Source of the DNA: an uncultured Bacteroidota bacterium
GTDB taxonomy: Bacteria > Bacteroidota > Bacteroidia > Chitinophagales > Chitinophagaceae
NCBI GenBank assembly: GCA_903905685.1
Contig: CAIVHI010000166.1
Coordinates: 1 to 5,216 of the forward strand
DNA length: 5,216 nucleotides
Reading direction: 5' to 3'
Below are positions 1 to 5,216 of this stretch, piece after piece; within the stretch, counting starts at the first letter, position 1; every line of letters begins with the position of its first letter. A program made the translations under genes and the position numbers. The notes under the pieces are model-generated. The model saw only the letters and a list, made by a program, of their open reading frames with translations, was not told where the DNA came from and ran no database searches.

Positions 1-24
1 CAGTTGCCACAAGAATGGCAACTG
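1..24. repeat. Perfect 9-bp inverted repeat with 6-nt loop; possible terminator
   Basis: CAGTTGCCA at 1-9 is the exact reverse complement of TGGCAACTG at 16-24, with a CAAGAA loop between them. On the minus strand the hairpin lies 64 nt after the GT5 stop codon, so it could be that gene's intrinsic terminator. Whether a T-tract follows on the minus strand cannot be seen, as it would fall outside the window. It also overlaps the possible signal-peptide coding frame, so both readings cannot easily be true in full. Confidence 0.55.
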
Positions 25-49
25 CTTTCACTATATTCAATTGTTTCAC
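1..49 (-). CDS. Possible start of an exported or lipoprotein gene (partial, cut by window edge)
   Basis: An open minus-strand frame begins with GTG at 49-47 (or the adjacent TTG at 52-50) and runs off the left edge. It reads (V/M)KQLNIVKAVAILVAT, a short basic start followed by a hydrophobic run, as in a Sec or lipoprotein signal peptide. No ATG is available between the upstream gene's stop at 88-90 and the window edge. In Bacteroidota genomes the short GT5 gene is, from memory, often followed by a DUF4270 lipoprotein gene and glmS, so a DUF4270 protein is a reasonable guess, but that rests on gene order only. The main alternative is that this is a non-coding 3' region, because the same bases form a perfect hairpin (1-24). 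Sixteen codons are too few to decide. Confidence 0.35.
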   Translation of the reverse strand, partial: MKQLNIVKAVAILVAT

Positions 50-87
50 CAAGTCGTTATTTGGGAATGAAGGTGGGAAAATTAAGT

Positions 88-915
88 CTAAAGCTCTGTT
101 AAGCTTTTGTATAAATCCAGCAATCCCGAAACGTCTTCTTTCCAGGCAGGGTTATACTCAACAAGTTTTTTATACTTGTTTGGCTTGAATTCATCGGCAA
201 TCTTTCCCTCGGTAGTCTCAGAACCCATGACCACTACATCGGCAAATTTTCCGCCGCCTATTGTGAGTTGGGTGTTGTTGCCTTCCCTAAATGTATCGAA
301 GTCTTTGTCTTTGATTTCGGCACTGATCATCGCCTTTTTCGCGAAATTGGTGTGCAATTTCTCTGTAAACTGCTCAGACTGTGCGGTATATATCACTTTC
401 GAGTAGCCGAACACCGGCTCCTTCTTGTAAGTGGTCTTCAAATACAGGGGAATCAACGAGGTCATCCAGCCGTGGCAATGGATGACGTGTGGCGGCCAAC
501 CAAACTTCTTGACGGTCTCCAATGCACTTTTGCAGAAAAACACCATGCGTTCCGCATTGTCGTCGTGGAAGTTGTCTTGGTCATCGCGGAAAACCGATTT
601 CCGCTTGAAATAATCTTCATTGTCCATGAAGTACACCTGCAACCGGGCATTGGGCAGGGAGGCCACTTTGATCATCAACGGGTAATCGTCTTTGTCGATG
701 ATTACGTTGATACCCGACAGTCGAACCACTTCGTGAAGCCGATGGCGGCGTTCGTTGATGACTCCAAATCGGGGCATGATGACCCTCACTTCTATTCCTG
801 CGTCAAAGGTCTTTATCGCCAGTTTATTCAGAATCTGGGCAAAATCGGTAAATTCGATGTAGGGGGAGAGCTCGTTGGCAATGATTAAAACACGTTTCTT
901 TGTGTCGGCAGACAT
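88..915 (-). CDS. Short GT5-type glycogen/starch synthase-like protein (N-terminal domain only)
   Basis: The 275-residue protein resembles the N-terminal Rossmann domain of glycogen/starch synthases (GlgA, family GT5). It opens with a beta strand RVLIIANELSPYI (8-20), continues with GIEVRVIMPRFG (40-51), and has HCHGWMTSLIPLYLK (146-160), matching the HAHDWH..L.P..LK block of GlgA. No membrane segment or signal peptide is visible. GlgA is about 480 residues; here the entire C-terminal GT1 domain is absent and the gene ends cleanly with TAG. Proteins of this short length annotated 'glycogen/starch synthase' are widespread in Bacteroidota, so this is probably the native form and not a truncation. 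The KTGGL nucleotide-sugar motif is EFTDF (21-25), and the TVHN block appears as YTAQ (176-179). Classical glycogen synthase activity is therefore doubtful; a divergent transferase, a partner-dependent subunit or a non-catalytic role are all possible. The ATG at 915 places the first beta strand at the usual distance from the N-terminus. The gene is divergent from panC. Confidence 0.8.
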   Translation of the reverse strand: MSADTKKRVLIIANELSPYIEFTDFAQILNKLAIKTFDAGIEVRVIMPRFGVINERRHRLHEVVRLSGINVIIDKDDYPLMIKVASLPNARLQVYFMDNEDYFKRKSVFRDDQDNFHDDNAERMVFFCKSALETVKKFGWPPHVIHCHGWMTSLIPLYLKTTYKKEPVFGYSKVIYTAQSEQFTEKLHTNFAKKAMISAEIKDKDFDTFREGNNTQLTIGGGKFADVVVMGSETTEGKIADEFKPNKYKKLVEYNPAWKEDVSGLLDLYKSLTEL

Positions 916-957
916 GCTAAAGAATTAATTATAAGTGCAAACTATGTAAATTATAGA

Positions 958-965
958 CAAAAATA
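958..965 (-). promoter_or_regulatory. Candidate -7 box (TATTTTTG) for the GT5 gene
   Basis: On the minus strand the octamer TATTTTTG matches the Bacteroidota -7 consensus TAnnTTTG exactly. It would give a leader of roughly 35-40 nt before the ATG at 915. No TTTG is found at the expected -33 distance, so support is partial. The rest of the 107-bp divergent region (916-1022) is AT-rich. On the plus strand only imperfect -7 matches precede panC: TTAATTTG at 987-994 and AAAATTTG at 1011-1018. A short CCCC-AA-GGGG inverted repeat (998-1007) lies just upstream of panC. Confidence 0.35.
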
Positions 966-1022
966 CGAATTTTAAGCGAGACACGGTTAATTTGCACCCC
1001 CAAGGGGCTAAAAATTTGTCTG

Positions 1023-1883
1023 ATGGTAATTTTCAAGCGGGTATCCGACATCTCTGAATACATAAAACGGCAAAAAGCTGCGGGCGCAAAGGTAGGATTC
1101 GTCCCCACCATGGGTGCCTTGCATGCCGGCCACCTGTCATTGGTGGCCGCCGCAAAAAATGCCGGCTGTCTCGTGGTTTGCAGCATTTTCGTAAACCCAA
1201 CCCAGTTCAACGATGCCGAGGATTTTAAGAAGTATCCGATAACCACCGACGCAGATGTAGAGCTGCTGCTTGGCGCAAATTGCGATGTATTGTTCCTGCC
1301 GTCCGAGGCCGAAATCTATCCTTTGGGCACCAAGGCTGCTTCGGCCTTTTCTTTCGGGTATCTGGAAACGGTGCTGGAGGGGGAACATAGGCCAGGTCAC
1401 TTTAAGGGAGTGGGTCAGGTGGTGTCGCGCCTGCTCCAAATTGTGTCTCCCGATTTCCTGTTTCTCGGGGCGAAAGATTTTCAGCAGTGTTGCATAGTTC
1501 GTCATTTGCTTATTCAAATGGTCAAAGCAGATGCATGCTTCCCGGCACCGGAGCTTGTGGTGTGCCCAACCCTACGCGAGCCCGATGGACTGGCTATGAG
1601 TTCTCGGAACAGGAGGCTCTCGGAAGGGCAGCGGGCCGTTGCGGGAAATATCTATAGGTGTCTCGTGTCCATCCAGGCCAAACAGGCAGACGCTCCATTT
1701 GCGGTATTGAAAAAGGAATGTGACGACATGCTGAAATCAAAGGGCTTCCATCCCGAATACATTTCCCTTGCCCACTACGAGACGCTGGAATTGTTGGATG
1801 AATTCCAAAATGGGAGGCCGATGATTGTCCTAATTGCCGCAGTACTGGGTGGCGTGCGCCTTATAGACAATATGATGCTGTAG
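1023..1883 (+). CDS. panC: Pantothenate synthetase (pantoate--beta-alanine ligase)
   Basis: This cytoplasmic enzyme (EC 6.3.2.1) joins D-pantoate and beta-alanine using ATP, via a pantoyl-adenylate, as the last step of vitamin B5 synthesis for coenzyme A. The 286 residues equal the usual family length. Visible signatures are PTMGALHAGHLSL (28-40), containing the HxGH nucleotide-binding motif (H34, H37); FVNPTQF (56-62), whose Gln contacts pantoate; EGEHRPGHFKGVGQVV (119-134); GAKDFQQ (149-155), where K151 and D152 are the catalytic-site pair; and REPDGLAMSSRN (185-196), the KMSKS-like loop. All key residues seem intact; alanine stands at position 150, where Glu or Gln is more usual. The ATG at 1023 gives the standard N-terminus with no extension. 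In many Bacteroidota panD follows panC; here the next gene is a convergent histidine kinase instead. Divergent from the GT5 gene, so it probably has its own promoter in 916-1022. Confidence 0.97.
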   Translation: MVIFKRVSDISEYIKRQKAAGAKVGFVPTMGALHAGHLSLVAAAKNAGCLVVCSIFVNPTQFNDAEDFKKYPITTDADVELLLGANCDVLFLPSEAEIYPLGTKAASAFSFGYLETVLEGEHRPGHFKGVGQVVSRLLQIVSPDFLFLGAKDFQQCCIVRHLLIQMVKADACFPAPELVVCPTLREPDGLAMSSRNRRLSEGQRAVAGNIYRCLVSIQAKQADAPFAVLKKECDDMLKSKGFHPEYISLAHYETLELLDEFQNGRPMIVLIAAVLGGVRLIDNMML

Positions 1884-1887
1884 CGGG

Positions 1888-3081
1888 CTATTGTTTTGCG
1901 GTTATTTTGAATGTCGTACCCCGTCCCAATTGGGTATCTACCGTTATGGTACCGTCTATCATTTCAACCAGTTTCTTTACTATGGCTAGCCCAATACCGG
2001 TACCGCTGTTCTTGTGGTACTTGACCGATTTGAACAAGTCGAACATCGTATCCAAGCTTTCCGCCGGTATCCCCCTGCCGTTGTCGGCAACCGTGAATAT
2101 ATAAAAGCCGGGAACCTCTGCTATTTCCACATTTACTCTGCCTGATGCATTCTCGCAATATTTGATGGCATTGTTGATAAGGTTGAGTAGAAGTTGGAGT
2201 ACCAGCGTGTGGGGTAGCGCAACCGATTCCAGACTGCTGCTCAAGTTCATGGTCATTCCAAGAGGAACGTTGATGAGGGTTCGAAGTTCGTGGAAAAGTC
2301 GCTCGATTTGGAATGGCACTTTTTCGAGGTTGTCGACTTGCGTGGCTTTGGAGTATTGAAGTATACCGTCTATAAGCATACTCATGTTCCCTGCCGATTC
2401 CTCAATGTAGTCGAAATATTCCAATGAGTCGGCGTTCAAAATATTGGAAGTCTCGGCACGAATGATGTTGATAAGGCCCATAATGTTGTTGAGCGGGCTC
2501 TTCAAGTCGTGCGCTGCCACATAGGCAAATTGCTCCATGTCCCGGTATCCCGACTCCAGCCTGCTATACATCGATTTCAATTGGTCGTTTTTCCGCCTGA
2601 GTTCCAATTGTGCAATTACTTGGTGGCTAAGGGCTTTGAGGGCCACAAGCTGGTCTGGCGACAGTATTTTAGGCTTATGGTCTATGACGCATAAAGTGCC
2701 GAGGGCGTTTCCCTTTGGCGATACCAACGGTACGCCCGCATAAAAAATCACCCGGGGTTCATCGGTTACCAAGGGGTTATCGAAAAATCGGATGTCCTTA
2801 GTTGCGTCTGGTACAATGAAGATTTCGGAGGGAGTGTTGATGGCGTGTGCACAAAAGGAGAAGTCTTTTGGGGTTTCGTGAACATCCAACCCGTGGTGCG
2901 ACTTGAACCATTGGCGGTGGTCGTCTACCAACGATACCAGCGAAATGGGGGTTTGGCAGATGGCCGATGCAAGTTTGGTAAGGTCATCGAAGTCTGTTTC
3001 GGCTACTGTGTCAAGTATACCGTATTCCACAAGGTTGTTGAGCCTTTTATTTTCGGAAAATGGGATTGCCGGTCTAACCAT
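1888..3081 (-). CDS. Soluble GAF-domain sensor histidine kinase
   Basis: A 397-residue two-component sensor kinase. An N-terminal GAF domain (about 20-160) has the signature SLVSLVDDHRQWFKSHHGLD (47-66) and FSFCAHAI (74-81), shared by a large family of bacterial GAF kinases. A short helical linker (about 155-185) leads into the HisKA dimerisation domain with FAYVAAHDLKSPLNN (185-199); H191 is the expected phospho-acceptor. The HATPase domain shows the N box LLLNLINNAIKY (297-308), G1 box VADNGRGIP (331-339), F box FDLFKSV (347-353), G2 box GTGIGLAIVKKL (360-371), and the terminal GTTFKI. All catalytic boxes are intact. There is no transmembrane segment, so it is cytoplasmic. The ligand of this GAF domain cannot be told; C78 is a typical conserved residue, not proof of a bilin or metal site. 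The N-terminus PFSENKRLNNLVEYGILDT begins where family members begin, supporting the ATG at 3081. No response regulator is in the window. Confidence 0.95.
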   Translation of the reverse strand: MVRPAIPFSENKRLNNLVEYGILDTVAETDFDDLTKLASAICQTPISLVSLVDDHRQWFKSHHGLDVHETPKDFSFCAHAINTPSEIFIVPDATKDIRFFDNPLVTDEPRVIFYAGVPLVSPKGNALGTLCVIDHKPKILSPDQLVALKALSHQVIAQLELRRKNDQLKSMYSRLESGYRDMEQFAYVAAHDLKSPLNNIMGLINIIRAETSNILNADSLEYFDYIEESAGNMSMLIDGILQYSKATQVDNLEKVPFQIERLFHELRTLINVPLGMTMNLSSSLESVALPHTLVLQLLLNLINNAIKYCENASGRVNVEIAEVPGFYIFTVADNGRGIPAESLDTMFDLFKSVKYHKNSGTGIGLAIVKKLVEMIDGTITVDTQLGRGTTFKITAKQ

Positions 3082-3094
3082 AACGATATTACTA

Positions 3095-3127
3095 CAAAAG
3101 TAGGTGAATACATTTGATTATTCCAAA
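3095..3127 (-). promoter_or_regulatory. Bacteroidota-type promoter of the histidine kinase gene
   Basis: On the minus strand TTTG (3127-3124) is followed after 21 nt by TACTTTTG (3102-3095). This matches the Bacteroidota primary sigma consensus of TTTG near -33 and TAnnTTTG near -7, with spacing close to the usual 19-21. The predicted transcription start is about 3088-3090, leaving a leader of only some 8-10 nt before the ATG at 3081. The kinase would then be transcribed separately from the ribosomal cluster upstream, which is closed off by its own terminator. Confidence 0.5.
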
Positions 3128-3224
3128 GCGAGCGGGTGGGGTTAACTAAAATGGTAGTTCTATGACAAGAACAACCTGGCTAAAATCCTCCTTCAGCGTC
3201 TGAAAGGTATTACGCTAAGACCAC

Positions 3225-3260
3225 AAAAATAGGGAAGCCGCCCTTTTCAGGGGCGGCTTC
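3225..3260 (-). terminator. Intrinsic terminator after rplQ
   Basis: A perfect 10-bp GC-rich stem pairs GAAGCCGCCC (3234-3243) with GGGCGGCTTC (3251-3260), with a 7-nt loop. On the minus strand it begins 22 nt after the rplQ stop codon and is followed by CCTATTTTT, a moderate T-tract. On the plus strand it is followed by A residues, so it acts on rplQ transcription only. The region between it and the kinase promoter (3128-3224) holds nothing I recognise. Confidence 0.85.
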
Positions 3261-3282
3261 TGCAAAAAAATTCCTTGTTGGA

Positions 3283-3831
3283 TTAGAGGGAAACACTTTC
3301 TTCTTCGCCTTCGGCGGTATCGACAGTGTTTTCGGTTGGTGCCTCTTCGCTAGCTGCAACTGCTGGTGCTGGCTCATGGGCCGTTTCTTCAGAGGTAGAT
3401 TTCTTACCTCCAGAACGGCGGCTCCTCCGAGTTTTCTTGGCTGCAGATGCTTCGTCTTCTACGTTATAAATAGTATTAAAGTCTACCAATTCAATCATCG
3501 CCATGTCTGCGGCATCACCCATCCGTTGTTGCAGTTTGATGATGCGGGTATAACCACCTGGACGGTTGGCTACTTTGTCGCCAATTACGCCAAAAAGTTC
3601 CTTAATGGATTCTTTGTCTTGAAGGTGGCTGAACGCTACGCGGCGGTTGTTCATGTTGTCTACCTTACTGCGGGTAATGATAGGCTCAATGAAAACGCGA
3701 AGCGCTTTTGCTTTTGCCAATGTCGTGAAAATGCGTTTGTGCTCGATGAGCTGGCGGGACAGATTGCCCATTAACGCTTTCCTGTGTGCCGTAGTACGGC
3801 CTAAATTGTTGATTTTGTCTCCGTGACGCAT
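3283..3831 (-). CDS. rplQ: 50S ribosomal protein L17 with charged C-terminal extension
   Basis: The protein begins MRHGDKINNLGRTTAHRKALM, the hallmark start of bacterial L17, a large-subunit protein near the polypeptide exit region. Other family blocks are NLSRQLIEHKRIFTTLAKAK (23-42) and NRPGGYTRIIKLQQRMGDAADMA (89-111), ending the fold at about residue 120. The 182 residues exceed the E. coli form (127) through a tail at about 127-182: a basic stretch KKTRRSRRSGGKK (132-144), then an Ala/Pro/Thr- and Glu-rich acidic end. Such tails are common on L17 in Bacteroidota and are probably disordered. The gene follows rpoA as in the classical alpha operon, but a strong terminator lies in the 104-bp spacer. 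The ATG at 3831 is fixed by the conserved N-terminus. Confidence 0.98.
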   Translation of the reverse strand: MRHGDKINNLGRTTAHRKALMGNLSRQLIEHKRIFTTLAKAKALRVFIEPIITRSKVDNMNNRRVAFSHLQDKESIKELFGVIGDKVANRPGGYTRIIKLQQRMGDAADMAMIELVDFNTIYNVEDEASAAKKTRRSRRSGGKKSTSEETAHEPAPAVAASEEAPTENTVDTAEGEEESVSL

Positions 3832-3846
3832 GACGTTTGTTGTTTC

Positions 3847-3873
3847 CCCTATACCGTGTCAGGATTTATAGGG
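3847..3873 (-). promoter_or_regulatory. Inverted repeat in the rplQ leader
   Basis: In the minus-strand RNA sense, CCCTATA (3873-3867) and TATAGGG (3853-3847) are exact complements flanking a 13-nt loop, in which CC and GG could add two inner pairs. The hairpin ends 15 nt before the rplQ start codon and lies downstream of the rpoA terminator. It could be a translational control structure or part of a promoter region, since CCTATAAAT is also TATA-like. No clear TTTG/TAnnTTTG promoter was found in the spacer. Function is not established. Confidence 0.35.
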
Positions 3874-3894
3874 TACTTTTTTACTGGTTGTGAT

Positions 3895-3929
3895 AAAAAA
3901 AAGGGGCAGGAGTGTTGCTACTCCTGCCC
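3895..3929 (-). terminator. Strong intrinsic terminator between rpoA and rplQ
   Basis: A perfect 10-bp stem pairs GGGCAGGAGT (3904-3913) with ACTCCTGCCC (3920-3929) around a 6-nt loop. On the minus strand one C separates the stem from eight consecutive T residues (3902-3895), the textbook form of a Rho-independent terminator. It begins 6 nt after the rpoA stop codon, within the footprint of a terminating ribosome. On the plus strand it has no T-tract, so it serves rpoA transcription. Its place inside the alpha operon is unusual and implies reduced or separate transcription of rplQ. Confidence 0.9.
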
Positions 3930-3935
3930 AATTGT

Positions 3936-4943
3936 TTAAATTTCTTCGCCCGCAGCTTTGCGGAATTTGTTGATGTCCATACCGAAGTGGAGGCCGCGCT
4001 CATTGAGCACTTGCTCGATTTCGGACAGTGATTTTTGGCCGAAGTTCCTGAACTTCATCAATTCTTCTTGAGTGTACTGAACGAGTTCGCTCAAGGAATT
4101 GATTTTTGCTGCTTTCAGGCAGTTGAATGCACGAACTGAAAGTTCCAAATCTTCCAAGGGCGTACCCAAAACTTTGCGTACCAACATGGTTTCTTCGTCA
4201 ACAACGATTTCTTTTTCTTCTTTGCGCACATCCAGGGCAATATTTTCGTCCGTGATGATCATCAAGTGTTGAATCAGAATTCTGGATGCGTCTTTTACTG
4301 CAGTTTCAGGATGGATGGTTCCGTCCGTAACTACTTCCATGATGAGTTTTTCGAAATCGGTACGTTGTTCTACGCGGGTATTCTCAATCGTGTATTTCAC
4401 GTTTTTGATGGGCGTGAAAATCGAGTCGATGGCGATGAAACCCAATGGGGCATCTTCGGGGCGGTTTTCTTCGGATGGAACATAGCCGCGGCCTTTGCCA
4501 ATGTAGAGTTCGATTTGGAACGTGGTGCCGGGGTGCATGTTGCATATCACCAAATTCGGGTTCATGACCTGAAAATTGGGCAATACGTCGTCTAATAGGC
4601 CGGCGGTGAATACCTCTTTGCCTTTGATGACCAGTTCTACTTTTTCGCCTTGGAAATCGCCAACTTCGGCAAATGCCTTCAAACGGATTTGCTTGAGGTT
4701 CAAAATTATTTCCGTAACGTCTTCCAAAACACCTTTCAGGGTGGCAAACTCGTGGTCGGCACCCGGGATCCTGATCGCGGTAATGGCATAACCTTCCAGA
4801 GAGGAAAGCAGTACACGGCGAAGTGCGTTGCCTATGGTTACCCCATAGCCCGGCTCCAGAGGACGGAATTCAAATTGCGCTTCGAATTCCGACGTTTTCT
4901 GAAGTGCGATTTTATCCGGTTTTTGGAAATTCAATATTGCCAT
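3936..4943 (-). CDS. rpoA: DNA-directed RNA polymerase subunit alpha
   Basis: The 335-residue alpha subunit dimerises to scaffold core RNA polymerase assembly and contacts activators and upstream DNA. The N-terminal domain (about 1-235) has EFRPLEPGYGVTIGNALRRV (25-44) followed by LLSSLEG (45-51), the dimerisation segment with its conserved arginines. After a linker (about 238-260) the C-terminal domain carries LSVRAFNCLKAAKI (268-281) and FGQKSLSEI (301-309); R271, N274, K277 and K304 correspond to E. coli R265, N268, K271 and K298, which bind UP-element DNA. Length is close to the family norm (329 in E. coli). The start is taken at the ATG at 4943 because MAILNFQKPDK is the conserved Bacteroidota N-terminus. 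An in-frame ATG at 5018 would add 25 unconserved residues translated from a hairpin and A-rich leader. It lies 77 bp downstream of rpsD. Confidence 0.98.
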   Translation of the reverse strand: MAILNFQKPDKIALQKTSEFEAQFEFRPLEPGYGVTIGNALRRVLLSSLEGYAITAIRIPGADHEFATLKGVLEDVTEIILNLKQIRLKAFAEVGDFQGEKVELVIKGKEVFTAGLLDDVLPNFQVMNPNLVICNMHPGTTFQIELYIGKGRGYVPSEENRPEDAPLGFIAIDSIFTPIKNVKYTIENTRVEQRTDFEKLIMEVVTDGTIHPETAVKDASRILIQHLMIITDENIALDVRKEEKEIVVDEETMLVRKVLGTPLEDLELSVRAFNCLKAAKINSLSELVQYTQEELMKFRNFGQKSLSEIEQVLNERGLHFGMDINKFRKAAGEEI

Positions 4944-4950
4944 AAAAGAA

Positions 4951-4975
4951 AATTTGTATTTTGAATTTGTATTTT
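4951..4975 (-). repeat. Tandem 12-bp A-rich repeat in the rpoA leader
   Basis: The unit AAAATACAAATT (minus-strand sense) occurs twice, at 4975-4964 and 4962-4951, separated by one C, giving a 13-nt period. It ends 7 nt before the rpoA start codon. No Shine-Dalgarno sequence is present. Unstructured, A-rich leaders are typical of efficiently translated Bacteroidota genes, so the repeat may simply keep the start site open. Confidence 0.6.
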
Positions 4976-4998
4976 TGTTTTCGAATAGGATGCTTTCT

Positions 4999-5014
4999 CC
5001 GGAGGGCTCTCCGG
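4999..5014 (-). repeat. Short GC-rich hairpin in the rpsD-rpoA spacer
   Basis: CCGGAG (4999-5004) and CTCCGG (5009-5014) are exact complements with a 4-nt loop. The hairpin begins 6 nt after the rpsD stop codon. No T-tract follows on either strand, so it is not a standard terminator. It may mark or protect a processing site between the rpsD and rpoA parts of the transcript, but that is inference. Confidence 0.5.
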
Positions 5015-5020
5015 GCATTG

Positions 5021-5216
5021 TTATTTCGAATAAAGTTCCACGATAAGCTGTTCCTTGATGTTCTCAGGCACAGAGTCTCTTTCGGGGTGGGTCAGATAGG
5101 TACCCTTAAGGTCTTTCTCGTTCCATTCCAGCCAGTTGGCTTTCTGATGCTTGGAAGTAATCATTCCGAGAACGGTGGTGTTCACCTTGCTCTTGGGTTT
5201 CAATTCGATTACATCG
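5021..5216 (-). CDS. rpsD: 30S ribosomal protein S4 (C-terminal part; 5' end outside window)
   Basis: The visible 64 codons encode the C-terminal end of S4, a primary 16S rRNA-binding protein that nucleates 30S assembly. The frame enters the window as DVIELKPKSKV and ends PENIKEQLIVELYSK before TAA, the characteristic S4 terminus (compare E. coli, where the protein also ends in IVELYSK). S4 is about 200 residues, so roughly two thirds, including the S4 RNA-binding domain, lies beyond the right edge. It precedes rpoA as in the classical rpsM-rpsK-rpsD-rpoA-rplQ order. In E. coli S4 represses its own operon; whether that holds here cannot be seen. Confidence 0.96.
   Translation of the reverse strand, partial: DVIELKPKSKVNTTVLGMITSKHQKANWLEWNEKDLKGTYLTHPERDSVPENIKEQLIVELYSK

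Noticed and set aside
268..888. Plus-strand 206-codon open frame
   Set aside because: It lies wholly antisense to the GT5 gene, shows no recognisable family and has no promoter or conserved start; a shadow of the real frame.
1881..1890. TAGC-GG-GCTA hairpin as a panC terminator
   Set aside because: A 4-bp stem with a 2-nt loop is too weak and the following sequence has no uninterrupted T-tract.
3162..3203. 13-codon plus-strand reading frame in the kinase-rplQ spacer
   Set aside because: Too short, with no translation signal or recognisable product; indistinguishable from chance.
3224..3231. TATTTTTG on the minus strand as a second -7 promoter box upstream of the kinase
   Set aside because: It is the T-tract of the rplQ terminator, and the -33 position would fall within the terminator stem with no TTTG.
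3376..3774. Plus-strand 132-codon open frame
   Set aside because: Antisense to rplQ, whose minus-strand product is unmistakable; Cys/Phe-rich composition fits a shadow frame.
4944..5018. In-frame N-terminal extension of rpoA from an ATG at 5018
   Set aside because: It adds 25 residues unlike any alpha subunit N-terminus, read through the spacer hairpin and A-rich repeat; MAILNFQKPDK at 4943 is the conserved start.

Overview
This is a chromosomal housekeeping window from a member of the Bacteroidota. The assignment rests on four things: the protein signatures (RpoA starting MAILNFQKPDK, ribosomal protein L17 with a long charged tail, a short stand-alone GT5 'glycogen/starch synthase'), start codons without clear Shine-Dalgarno sequences, A-rich leaders, and promoter boxes of the Bacteroidota type (TTTG / TAnnTTTG). 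The proteins look closest to the Chitinophagia/Cytophagia/Saprospiria part of the phylum; that finer placement is an impression only.

Layout, left to right. At positions 1-49 there may be the first codons of a minus-strand gene with a signal-peptide-like N-terminus, overlapped by a perfect 9-bp inverted repeat that could instead be a terminator. Positions 88-915 (minus) encode a 275-residue GT5-type glycosyltransferase N-terminal domain without a second Rossmann domain. After a 107-bp divergent intergenic region comes panC (1023-1883, plus), encoding pantothenate synthetase. It converges, with a gap of only 4 bp, on a soluble GAF-domain sensor histidine kinase (1888-3081, minus) that has a good Bacteroidota promoter just upstream. 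Then follows the end of the alpha ribosomal operon on the minus strand, transcribed rpsD (partial, right edge) - rpoA - rplQ, with intrinsic terminators after rpoA and after rplQ.

Working together: rpsD, rpoA and rplQ supply small-subunit protein S4, the RNA polymerase alpha subunit and large-subunit protein L17, as in most bacteria. The unusual part is a strong terminator inside this cluster, between rpoA and rplQ, followed by an inverted repeat in the rplQ leader. PanC makes pantothenate for coenzyme A. The histidine kinase has no response regulator in view, and its signal is unknown. The GT5 protein sits beside panC, as it often does in this phylum as I recall it, but lacks canonical glycogen synthase motifs, so its role is open.

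I see no mobile element, CRISPR array, tRNA or evident new defence or metabolic system. The points worth a second look are the degenerate GT5 protein and the transcript architecture around rpoA and rplQ. No intergenic stretch exceeds 300 bases; the longest is 3082-3282, which holds the kinase promoter, the rplQ terminator and about 100 bp with nothing recognisable.
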